A model generated the notes under the pieces. That model ran no database searches. It was not told the DNA's origin and saw nothing but the letters and a program-made list of their open reading frames with translations. This document shows positions 55,401 through 64,000 of a DNA stretch of 64,000 bases, in pieces. This DNA comes from Asterias rubens (Eukaryota > Echinodermata > Asteroidea > Forcipulatida > Asteriidae): positions 23,379,919 through 23,443,918 of the forward strand of contig NC_047062.1 of NCBI RefSeq assembly GCF_902459465.1. The letters run 5' to 3'. A program made the position numbers and the translations under genes. Each line of letters begins with the position of its first letter. The stretch's first letter is position 1.

Positions 55401-58400
55401 ATTCATCAACTGTATATTTGGTTTGTGGTAACATCGTATGCACATGGTGCATACACATATGTATATATATATCTTGCTATACATTCTACTACCGCGGAGT
55501 AGATTTTGGAGATTTCTCTACTACCACTGAGTACATTTTTCAGAATGTTTGCGTCTTCTCAGTTCTGATGAGAACTTTCCTGCTTACTAATTCATCACCT
55601 GTTGTTGAACAATTGGAGCACTTCAAAATGCCCCATTTGCTTAGTATTGCTATCATTGAGCGCCTGTAACACTGGAATAGTACCGTAATGTCTCTTACCT
55701 TGTAACTCGTTCCATTGCTTTGACATGAGCGCTCCCATGCGTGGATGCAATCACAGATTCATGTTGTGCACATTTGATGCATAGACCCTTCTGTACTTCA
55801 CTTTCATCTCTTCCCATCAGACTAACAGTCTCTGCCATGCGCAGCTTAGAGCGTAACTCATCACACTGTCTCTCGTATTTATCAAGCTCTGACCTGATAC
55901 ACAAAGAAACACAACCATCAGGGTTCAAAATTTACACTGGCCTGCAGGCCAGAGGTTGTAGTGTCAGGCCAGTAATAAATTTGTAATCTTCTTCCTCTCA
56001 CCCATACACTCTTGATTTGTTTAGATGTAAAACAAAGAGTCATTCCAACAGCTTTATTCCACGTACTGCATCTCTTTGGAACTCCTTGCCTGGTGGATGT
56101 TTCCCTCCATCCTAGACAATCTGGAGTGTTTTAAGAGGAATATCAATTCCTGCCTCCAGCTCTCCTGAATTATTTTCATGTGTAATTGTTTTCTTCTTGT
56201 AGCCCCTTACCTAGAGTGGCTTTTAGCCTTGTTTGGGGCGAACTTGCGTAAACAAATATTTAAAAAAAAAACAGGTTCTTTGGTTTTGTGTTTTTAAATT
56301 CAACAACAATACCTCACTGTGTAGTATCTTGAAAAGAAACAAATTATGTTCAAATGTTGACTTGTGAGTAAAAAAAACTAAACCTGTCAATTCTATTAAA
56401 GTGTACCTAAAAGTCCACACAGACAGATGAGATAGTTATTCATTTACAGATGTCTTCGTTCATTTAAATGCATGTTGTCAGGACCAAGGATTGTTTTTTT
56501 TTCTCCCTTTTTATTATTATTTGGGTCTTGTACAAACATTTCTAGTCCAGTAAACATATTGAGCTATAAGCCCTGTGGTCTTGTGGACTTTCTTACAAAT
56601 TCGAGCCCTGACAATCTAAATTTTCCTGGTAAATTATTTGTTTGTTGTTCCTTCCTTCACTATCATATTTTCGTTTTTACTACAAAAAGAAAGGAATTGT
56701 GCAATATTTTAGTAGGGTCTTTGGCTTTGGCATGCCTTGGTCTTTGGTTTCTTGTACTACCTTGTATACGATAGCTGTGCTTCCAGTCGGTTTGTTTTTG
56801 CTTCATGTAGAGACTTCATTTGTTCCTAGGAAACAATTAAATAACTACTTTTAGAACTTCAATAACAAGACATTGGCTTTGGACCCACTGCCTATAATAA
56901 TGAATGATCATCATGTCGAGGGGTGGATTTACTTTGAAATTTGTGCTGTTTTAGAGAAATTCCTATTTGAAGTTTGTACATAACATGTACTACTAGATTA
57001 ATTCCACCTGTTTGATTAGAGTCCTTCCCAGAATACATCCCTTGCCCTTGTAGATACTGCACCAGACTATTATTGACCTATGTCCCCTGACTTATGCTTT
57101 TAAAGTTTTCCTTTATGTCAGTTGGGTGTAGATAAAGTGGACACAGCTAGAGTGTTTCCGGTTTTCTTGTAGTTAGGTAAACACCACCTGTTTGATTGCT
57201 GTTTGGTTGGGCCTTGTGGTTGGATTGAGTGTTGCCTGCATTTTATCTGTATGTACTCTATACACTCCCACTAATGGGAAACATGGGCAGTGCCTGCTAC
57301 TTACCAGCTCTTGTGCCCATCTACTGTAGGAATTCTTATCCATAGGAGTGTCTGGATTCATGTGAGATGGACCACCAGTAGACTGAGTTGTATCTTTCTT
57401 GTCATCTTTATCCCCCTGAAAAGACATAAAGAACAAAAATGTCTTAAATCATTCCTTAAAACATCTCAACTCCTCATTCAACTAAAATGGGTGCACAGGT
57501 TGCTTATCAAATACTGTTAGTGAAATGGCTTGCCCAAGGACATAAGAGACTTGGATTTATACTAACTCTCAGATGACTCGGACACTAGAACTTGAGGTTG
57601 GTCAGCTAGACAGCTCTTAACAAGTCAGAAGTTCAGAATGATGAATAATATCTCCTTAACAGTGTCCAGTCCTGGATGGCAAAGTTTGAGAATGTCCCTC
57701 CAACTTTCATTGGAATAGCTCCTACTGAAAACCTACCATACTCCCTGGCCCAGGAAGCACCATGGGCTCAAATGAAAACACTCAATCGCCTCAGAGCAAG
57801 AACTGGACAATCAAAAGATGCTTTGGTCAGATGGGGCTACAAGACTGGCTCAACAACCTGTCAATGTGGAGAAGTAGACCATACTATGGAAGTCTGCCTT
57901 TTCTATTGCTCTCTACTACATAATCCTTGCCGCTCAAAGACCTTGAAGTGTTAAACAAACCTGCAAAAAGGACTCAGTGTGTAAAGAAGCGGGAAACTGT
58001 CATTACTAAAACCATCACACTTAAGCGTAAATGAACAAGAAGAACAGTGTCATCTCACCTGATTCATACCCTGTCCAAGTGCAAGTTGAACCACTGATGT
58101 TTTCAGTTCCTCATGGAGCCGGATGTTATCATCTACAACACTCTGTATCTTGACCCTTAAAGAGGCAAGCTCATCCTGAAAAAAATGATTGAGAAAAAAA
58201 TCAACAATTGATATTCCATGTCTTGAGATGCAAATATCGCAACCATCTCATGTGGATCTAACTATGTAAATAGTTTGTAGTTCCTGGTGTTGACTTTTCT
58301 TTTATGCAGTGCAACTTCTGTTTATAAGGTCAGTAATGTGAATCTTTTGTTGCAAGGATTTTGTTTTGCAGTTTACATTTTAAAGAATGGTATTTTTCTG

Positions 58401-60509
58401 TATTGAAATTGTCTTGCAGGCTCTTGACAGCTTTTATGCTATGGAAAGACAGTTGTTTTGTTGATTTCTTATTCTGGTTAGTGTCAGCAGTCCTTGAACT
58501 TCGCTCTTGAAGGGGTACAGCAATTTTTCCTTTGATAAAGGGCACTTCTGTGGAGAAAATGTGAGTTTGTATTGGAACCTTGCTGAGGGCACCACAGCAA
58601 AAGCACATGTAGTGCAACACAGCAATTGCTGTTTGGGCTGTGGGTTATTTATGCCTGTAGTGTTTGTTTGGAATAGCCAGCCTCACCTTACAGAAGACAT
58701 TTTCTCCTTCCAGCTGCTGTATGTAAGCACTCTGGCTGCTCATAAACGGTAGAATATCTTCAAGTCTGGGTGCATCCTCTGCAGGATGTGAACCTCCTCC
58801 TCCAACACCAGCAGATACTGAGGGGCTTATACCTGCAGATCTCTTCTGACACACATCATTTGAAATATTAATCATCAAGTAATAGGCCACAAGGGAAACT
58901 GACAAGTCTACCAACGGAAACTGACAAGTCTACCTACGCTGCTACCAAAAATAAGCTACAAATTAAGTAAAACAAAATTATGCTAACAAGAATAAGTTTT
59001 ACCGGCCAAAATACCATGTCACTTGTACAATTTGTGACTGGCATCCTGTTTTTTATTGCTAAAGCAGCGTTTTTTTTAAAGCAGCTTTTTTTTCTGCTTG
59101 GACAGCTTTTGAAATTGGGCTCTGATAATAACAATCCTTGCAACACACCTAACAAAAAGGCAAAAGGAAGTGCCCCCCCCCCCCAAGTATTTACCAAATC
59201 TAGTCTAGGTCCAGGTGCAGAAGAATACATGTGAGTCCTGGGCGTCTCATGGAGTTGTAAAGGTGTCATCATCGGCACCTGCTGTGGCTGCTGTTGTTGT
59301 AGCATCCCTTTGAGTCTCTGTACAGCACTGTTGTGATCTCTCCTTGTCTGCCTGAGTGATCCATGATCTAATCGGGGTGATGGATGGTACCGTGGGCTTG
59401 CCGACAGAGGTGGTTTGAGCGACCCTGGTCCTGGGAAGGGAGTGCTGAATGTGTGTTTAAGTTCCTGTAAAGAATCACTCGCACGCTCTACAAAAGAAAA
59501 GATCATAAGAATATGTCCTACGGTTAAATTTGATTCTGATTTTTTTTAAATCACACAGTTGTTGGCCCCTTGATTGAGTATAGTTTGATACTAATGATGT
59601 GAAGCACGATCACTTTTTGAGAAAGGGTGACATTACAGTCATCGCAATAATGCCCCTACTCCTAGATCAATGAGGTTCGTTCCACTATCGTCTTAGTGGA
59701 GACGATAGCGGAACGAACCTCATAGTTCTAGGAGTATAATGTCCCACATGCTACTACTACTACTACTAGCTGCGCTAATTTGGAATTACATGTATTATTA
59801 CCGTCGATCCCAACGATGGTTATTCAATCAAAGGAGAAATTGGAAAGAAAAGTTAAGATATACATGTTGAAAACATAAATAAGATAGCAGATAACTGGAA
59901 CAAGAAATTAAGAATCGCTGTGTAAATCAATATCTCATATTTTAATCATAGTTAAAATTTAATCAACAGATCAATGATGTTTGAATTTGGTAATATGGTA
60001 AATAAATATAAATAAAACGTAACTATTTTAATAGAGCACTCTCTATGTATGGATGGTTAAAAAGGAAAGTAATGGTTGGCCCTATAATACAGACTTGCAT
60101 TTGCAATCCTTGCACAATAGTTTACACAAAATCCCTACCACAAAAGTTAAGTCAAATAGGCCTAGTCTCTCCTAGGCTATTTAGAAACTTTATGATTGAT
60201 AAATACAATGCAGAGTTCATGAGATACGTTCATACGATCACAACAATTGCTAAAATGGGAATCATTTATCAGCACACACACAACTCTATTAGTAATTACT
60301 CTCCTCAGTCAGTATTTTTTTAGTTGACAGCGGCCCACTCCGCCACTGCACTGGGTCTACATTTCATCAACATCCTCACACAAACACGTACAAAAATACA
60401 ACAATACATTGTAAATTTACTGAAATTAAACGCTTTGCCTACCTCGTACAGTCCCCTGGTAACTGTTGAAAGTACCCTCCGCTAGCTCAGAAAAGTCTAG
60501 AGGTTCCAT
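49449..60509 (-). CDS. SDCCAG8: SDCCAG8-like coiled-coil centrosome/cilium protein
   Basis: Fifteen coding exons in minus order: 60509-60443, 59487-59195, 58845-58687, 58175-58059, 57415-57305, 55893-55699, 54906-54768, 54292-54140, 53948-53814, 52690-52574, 52152-52024, 51734-51602, 51029-50912, 50431-50257, 49643-49449. They total about 745 codons versus about 713 in human. Diagnostic blocks: FMSSQSAYIQQLEGENVFCK, GLCIKCAQHESVIASTHGS, REANAYHQVKQSVTMVEQAQ, and near the C terminus QCMDHGQMHRKMTSRLQTME. The rest is heptad-rich coiled coil. SDCCAG8 acts at centriolar satellites and the ciliary base; human mutations cause a renal-retinal ciliopathy. All junctions are in phase except between 57305 and 55893, where the frame needs an extra 3n+2 nt, so at least one short exon there was not located. 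The N-terminal 100 residues are Pro/Ser/Gln-rich and poorly conserved. Confidence 0.9.
50480..50632 (-). repeat. tRNA-derived SINE copy
   Basis: Same family as 715-862: GGTGGGATTCAAACCACAAC (reverse box B region) and AGATTGCCCGGTAGCTGGAG. SDCCAG8 intron. Confidence 0.55.
51280..51535 (+). repeat. Dispersed repeat in SDCCAG8 introns
   Basis: TTTGTGGTAACGCCATGTGT, CTTGCTAGGTAGATTATGTT and ATTCTACTACTGCAGAATAG. Related stretches occur at 49985-50205, 55010-55080 and 55415-55600, so four copies or fragments lie within one gene. Confidence 0.5.
51760..51941 (+). mobile_element. MITE-B right half
   Basis: TGCATCTGAAAGCACATCAA to AAATGTGTCCAGTGCATTTA; the left half is absent. SDCCAG8 intron. Confidence 0.6.
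52762..52907. mobile_element. Family G inverted-repeat element, uninterrupted
   Basis: Ends GGTGGAAGCAGACTTACCAG and CTGGTAAGTCTGCTGCCACC match those at 29713-29967, but the 105-bp inner element is absent. Confidence 0.7.
53004..53153. repeat. Foldback with about 67-bp arms
   Basis: ATGAATGTTTATGAGTGCAA...GTTCTATTCAAC mirrors GTTGAATGGAACATTCCAGC...ACATTCAT around a loop GAGGCGGAGCCGA. Confidence 0.8.
53162..53509. mobile_element. Inverted-repeat element with TTATATAACATCC ends
   Basis: Left end TTATATAACATCCAAGTAGA (53162-53183 region) and right end TGCTTGGGTGTTATATAA (to 53509) are complementary at about 20 of 22 positions. The interior contains the 56-bp palindrome at 53344-53402 and a third copy of its arm at 53430-53445. 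Confidence 0.6.
53344..53402. repeat. Perfect palindrome, 28-bp arms
   Basis: TTCCATCCGAAAAGTACCAT... is exactly mirrored with a 3-nt centre (GGC). Confidence 0.9.
55990..56270 (+). pseudogene. Non-LTR retrotransposon 3' remnant
   Basis: Conceptual translation around 56045-56115 reads NSFIPRTASLWNSLPGG-like, matching the end of LINE (Jockey/CR1-type) reverse transcriptases (FFPRT.RLWNSLP), followed by a stop and a 3' UTR-like tail (CTAGAGTGGCTTTTAGCCTT). It is on the strand opposite SDCCAG8, in its intron. Confidence 0.5.
57540..57960 (+). pseudogene. Non-LTR retrotransposon reverse-transcriptase C-terminal remnant
   Basis: The open frame 57676-57954 encodes LNRLRARTGQSKDALVRWGY followed by TTCQCGEVDHTMEVCLFYC, the typical 'NRLRTG...RWG...C.CG...QTM.HI' end of LINE polymerases. 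It is truncated at 5', has no intact domain, and is antisense in an SDCCAG8 intron. Confidence 0.65.
58935..59125. mobile_element. GGGCCC-ended MITE (family C), diverged
   Basis: AATTATGCTAACAAGAATAA, ACCGGCCAAAATACCATGTC, TTTGTGACTGGCATCCTG and a right end CAGCTTTTGAAATTGGGCTC. It abuts SDCCAG8 exon 2. Confidence 0.55.
59657..59736. mobile_element. Foldback element (family E)
   Basis: TACTCCTAGATCAATGAGGT...CGTTCCACTATCGTC mirrors GACGATAGCGGAACGAACCT...TCTAGGAGTA. Second copy of the element at 21018-21110. Confidence 0.75.
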
Positions 60510-60860
60510 TGTGGGTAAAGACAACAACAACGAGACAAATATCTCCTTAATTATCACGTAAGATAAAGAAAGCAGACGACGGGTTGAACACAAGTCAACA
60601 ACATTTTTTGTTTTCAACAAGAGCAAGGAATTATTCTGTCCAATCAACGGACGGCAACAAAATATCAATAGAGGGCGCTGAAAAAGGTGTCAAAGGTCAA
60701 ATTAAGAATGGGGAAGTACCGATGTTTTCCACGATTCGCTCATCACGATTGAGTAAAAAGACGTAAAAATAGAACGGCCGTTATTGAGTCACCTGTGTTA
60801 TTCATCCAGTAACTTCTACTAACAGTACTCCAGTAGAATCCACTGTGCACCTCTCTCACA
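60510..60860. promoter_or_regulatory. Divergent promoter between SDCCAG8 and a + strand gene
   Basis: About 350 bp separates the two start codons. It contains CCAAT (60640-60644), GGCAAC (60653-60658; an RFX half-site on the minus strand, suggestive for a ciliary gene) and TGAGTCA (about 60784-60790). No TATA box is obvious. Inferred from layout only. Confidence 0.45.
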
Positions 60861-60876
60861 ATGAGTGCTGGAAGAG
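60861..60876 (+). CDS. Probable first coding exon of an unidentified gene
   Basis: ATG AGT GCT GGA AGA G (MSAGR) in good Kozak context is followed at once by a GTAAGA donor. Its head-to-head position with SDCCAG8 supports it as a real start, but no downstream exon could be recognised before the right edge, so the product is unknown. Confidence 0.35.
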
Positions 60877-61339
60877 GTAAGATAACGTTTTGTTTTCCGC
60901 TGCGTATGTCCTTTTTCTACGCATGATTTGTGTACGTGCACTATCACAGTATTGTTGATAAACGTCAGCTCGGGCCGGCCGCGCGTACCGTACACAAACA
61001 GACGTGACTGTGAGTAAAAAATAAGCACATGTGGGGCCTGCTACAGTGCTAGTGCTATTGTTTTGAGGGAAGGGTGCTGAAGCAACCTCCTGTATTTTCT
61101 TGTTTCACCAAATTGTTGGTTATCATCATTCAGAATAATTTAACTTAAAATTAATTAAAAGTAATTTGATAATTTTAACAATCCTGACAATGTTCTGTTC
61201 TATAAGATTAAAATTAGGCCTACTTTTAACTTAGTTAAAGTGTGATAATAATATAAATAATTAATTTGTAAATGTCTGCTACCAAACATTTTTCTGGAGT
61301 GTTAATTTATAGATAGCCTTTGTAGTAGGAAGTCACCGT

Positions 61340-62550
61340 CTACTTCTAGAAACTATATAAGGCTCCCCTGTGAGCCTTATAGGGGTCTCATATTTAGGGC
61401 CTCCTAAACGCTATACCTTTTTCAAATCAGCGTTGAAGTTTTACGACCGTTAGCCAGCCAGAACTGAGGTTTCCTGTGTACTGTACACCTAAAGCTTATA
61501 AACATTCATAATGCTTGTATTTCCTTTTTGTTGAGTGAAATTAAAAAAACATCGTCAAAAAATACAATTTTCTGCTTGGTACTCACTGTTGTTTTTCTGC
61601 CGCATCGCACGTCTTTTGCCTTCTCATTATGCAGCCTGCACATGGAGATCGACGAACTGCCGAGCCGCGGCCGGGTCGGACTAAACCATTCTGTGAGAGG
61701 GGTGTTAGAAGCCCGTGCGGCAGTGCGTGGGCGCTTTATGCGTGAACGGCGACTATTATTGTAAACAAACAGCGGGGTAATCTTCCGCACGTCGCCACCA
61801 ATTTATCCGCCGTTAATTAACTCCAAAACCACTGAATTTTTTTCTTACCTGAGAAGAAGGGTTACCACATATATACATCCAGAAAAAAAAAAGTTTGTAA
61901 ACAATGGTCAAAATTGGACCATTTGACTCCCAGTGACATTGAACTCTGCCATGTTTATGCTGTTTGTGTGTGTGAGTGTTGTTGTTCAACGCTTCGATAA
62001 GTCGGTCATCGTCCATGCGCAAAGGAAAAAATCGCTAGCCCAACCAATTGAAAACATCCTCAGGTGCAAAAAAAAAAATAAAAAAGGCCGGAAGTTGGTG
62101 GCGAGGTCGTAAATTTTTTCCAAACAGCGCACGCACTGCCACACGGGTTTGTAACACCCCTTTCACAGAATGGTTTAGTCCAACTCGGTTGGGCTTGGCA
62201 GTTCGGCGAGTAGGCTGGTGTACAGTGCTTGGTGGTCGAGTGACCAAAAGATAAAGCGTTGAGCATTATTGAGAAGTCAAAAAACGTGCGATGCAGCAGG
62301 AATAACAGTGAGTACCAAGCAGAAAAATTGTATTTTTTGACGATGTTTTTTAATTTCGCTCAACAAAAAGGAAATACAAGCACTATGAATGTATATTGAA
62401 TAGGTTCATGAAAGCTTTAGGTGTACAGTACACAGGAAACTTCAGTTCTGGCTGGCTAACGGTCGTAAAACTTTTACCCATCAACGCTGATTTGAAAAAC
62501 GTATAGCGTTAAGGAGGCCCTAAATATGAGACCCCTTTCCTAGAAGTAGT
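61340..62550. mobile_element. 1.2-kb inverted-repeat element with about 450-bp arms
   Basis: 61340-61803 and about 62093-62548 are reverse complements at high identity: GGGTCTCATATTTAGGGCCT, ACGACCGTTAGCCAGCCAGA, TACTGTACACCTAAAGCTT, ACATCGTCAAAAAATACAAT and CTAAACCATTCTGTGA each recur inverted. The spacer is about 290 bp. The left arm has a small extra hairpin (about 61353-61381). No transposase is encoded; it may be a foldback or MULE-like element. Confidence 0.75.
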
Positions 62551-63179
62551 CACAGTCAGTGCCACTGGCTGCACTGTCACCTGTAGAACGTAGAACGTAG
62601 AACCAGTAACTGTCATAGTCAGTCGTGCCACGTATTACTATTAGTACGACTGATAATGACAAATCTTTGAAAAAAGAAGTACAGCGCCCCAGTTACAATG
62701 TAAACAAAATGTTCCTTACTAATTACATTTTGGATGAGTTCACAAGAGATAAATAATCCATGGATGAAATGATTTTCAAAAATAAGTCTGTGTACTGCAC
62801 TGGCGATGTGTTCATCATGTACCAATTGATAGTGTGAGCTCATTTACGCTTGTCTTGGAGTATGGCGCAGCAATTGGCATTATGTTGGGCCCAAAAGTAC
62901 CTTTTTTAATTTGCGTGCACGCTAAAAACAAAGCAAGAAGTAAACAAAGTTTGCCCCAGAAAAAAAATTCAGCTTGCGCAACGTCACAAAAAGGGCTGTT
63001 ACAACTCCACCCACCACTAGAGGGTGTTAGTGATCAATGCAAGAAAGGGTTTTACAAGCAAGTCAATTCAGGACGTGTCAATCGGAGACGTCAATTTCAA
63101 TTTTATTTTCACAAAATAATGTCATCAAGGATAAAAATCAAATTTTTAACTCACCCGTCAAATATAATAATAACAATAA

Positions 63180-63227
63180 TTGTATTGTATTGTATTGTAT
63201 TGTATTGTATTGTATTGTATTGTATTA
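63180..63227 (+). repeat. TATTG pentanucleotide microsatellite
   Basis: About nine TGTAT/TATTG units followed by one variant unit. Confidence 0.9.
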
Positions 63228-63557
63228 TATTTTGTTCCAAACTGGAACACACCCCATAACCCTGGGGAGGGTAACAATATGATAAAAAATAAAAGCTACA
63301 GTTAATGAATAAGTCCTACGGAAAGGAATTTAACTTAGAACAAAAACTGTAAACACATACATTGGAAAAGCATATTAAACGGCATTTTAGTATTACTAGT
63401 ATTACTGTGTGTAAAAGTTCAGCTTCCTCAATTAGGTAAAAATATGAAAAAAATTAGGCTGTAAATTTGTTCTCAATGGTTTCTGGTATGGGACATTTAT
63501 ACCCTTGACTTGTCACAATCTGGGGTAGTGTTTAGACTGACCTACCACACCCAGTTA

Positions 63558-63740
63558 CAGGCCTGATACTTCACGGAGGCAACGAAGGCGATTGCCTCCG
63601 TGTCCCCTGGTCTCTGCCTTGGTGCCCTTGAAATGCTCCAGTACAAATTTGCAATTTAATCATAGGGTGCCCTTTACCAAAAAACAAAAAGCCTTGGTGC
63701 CCTTGCCCTTTCAAAAACGAAGCATACAGCCCTGCAGTTA
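63558..63740. repeat. Dispersed repeat J, right-end copy
   Basis: GGCGATTGCCTCCGTGTCCC, TGCCTTGGTGCCCTTGAAAT and GGTGCCCTTGCCCTTTCAAA. It is the reverse orientation of the copy at 2640-2820. Confidence 0.55.
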
Positions 63741-64000
63741 GTAACTGAGCACTGAACTCGCGTTAATGCATCAAACAAGTCAACGGCAAACCTGATATTT
63801 ACAGCAGTTGTCCACATGTTGTGGACCAAATCTACTGCCATGTCCTGCATTTGCACAAGAATAAGGTCCTAAAAGGACACTTTCTCAATAAGGTTTTACA
63901 TGTGATAGCTCACAGCGTAAGGTCACTATTAACCACTCACAATATCACTACTATTGAGTATCACTAGTATATAATCAGGCTCTCATTTCCAAAATAATTG

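Larger units (their letters stand above)
62551..64000. other. Right-edge non-coding sequence
   Basis: No exon was recognised. It contains three tandem GTAGAAC units near 62584-62602, a family L fragment near 62675, a TATTG pentanucleotide microsatellite and a repeat J copy (63558-63740). It is probably the first intron of the gene starting at 60861. Confidence 0.4.

Noticed and set aside
57676-57954. Host gene on the + strand
   Set aside because: The translation is the C-terminal end of a LINE polymerase, truncated and antisense within SDCCAG8.
62834-63259. 141-codon open frame near the right edge
   Set aside because: It ends in a TATTG microsatellite translation and has no domain or splice support.

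Overview
The window is animal nuclear DNA. It has short exons bounded by GT/AG splice sites, kilobase introns, AATAAA polyadenylation signals and a dense load of short non-autonomous DNA transposons and tRNA-derived SINE remnants. The proteins are bilaterian, and ARHGEF33 and SDCCAG8 best fit a deuterostome. Together with the repeat types (short inverted-repeat elements beginning GGGCCCAATTTCATAAAGC, or carrying GGACACTATTGGTAATTACTC) I infer an echinoderm, most likely a sea star. That assignment is inference and was not tested by a search.

Layout, left to right: (1) 379-2601, + strand: the last four coding exons of UGP2 (UDP-glucose pyrophosphorylase); its 5' part lies off the left edge. (2) 6175-10233, + strand: DMAC2L/ATP5S, a leucine-rich-repeat mitochondrial protein. 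(3) 14139-14504, - strand: YPEL5, intact in a single coding exon. (4) 17347-18541, + strand: a two-exon gene I do not recognise, encoding a small Cys-rich membrane protein with an acidic tail of seven-residue repeats. (5) 28161-47583, + strand: a 15-exon RhoGEF matching ARHGEF33 (N-terminal coiled coil, DH domain, no visible PH domain). (6) 49449-60509, - strand: SDCCAG8, a coiled-coil centrosome/cilium protein, tail to tail with ARHGEF33. (7) 60861-60876, + strand: the probable first coding exon of another gene, head to head with SDCCAG8.

These genes are not an operon or pathway cluster; each is an ordinary independent animal gene. The arrangement does show features of interest: convergent polyadenylation signals for ARHGEF33 and SDCCAG8 only about 60 bp apart, and a compact divergent promoter of about 350 bp between SDCCAG8 and the last gene.

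The remainder is repeat-rich. One inverted-repeat family (called MITE-A/B here) occurs at least 14 times, and its subfamilies share flanks but carry different central palindromes. Other structures include several nested insertions whose empty sites survive in sister copies, long foldbacks at 15.1, 20.7, 22.2 and 53 kb, and a 1.2 kb inverted repeat at 61.3-62.55 kb. I found no CRISPR array, prokaryotic operon or functional transposase gene. The best candidates for something undescribed are the gene at 17.3-18.5 kb and the central-palindrome swapping of MITE-A/B.
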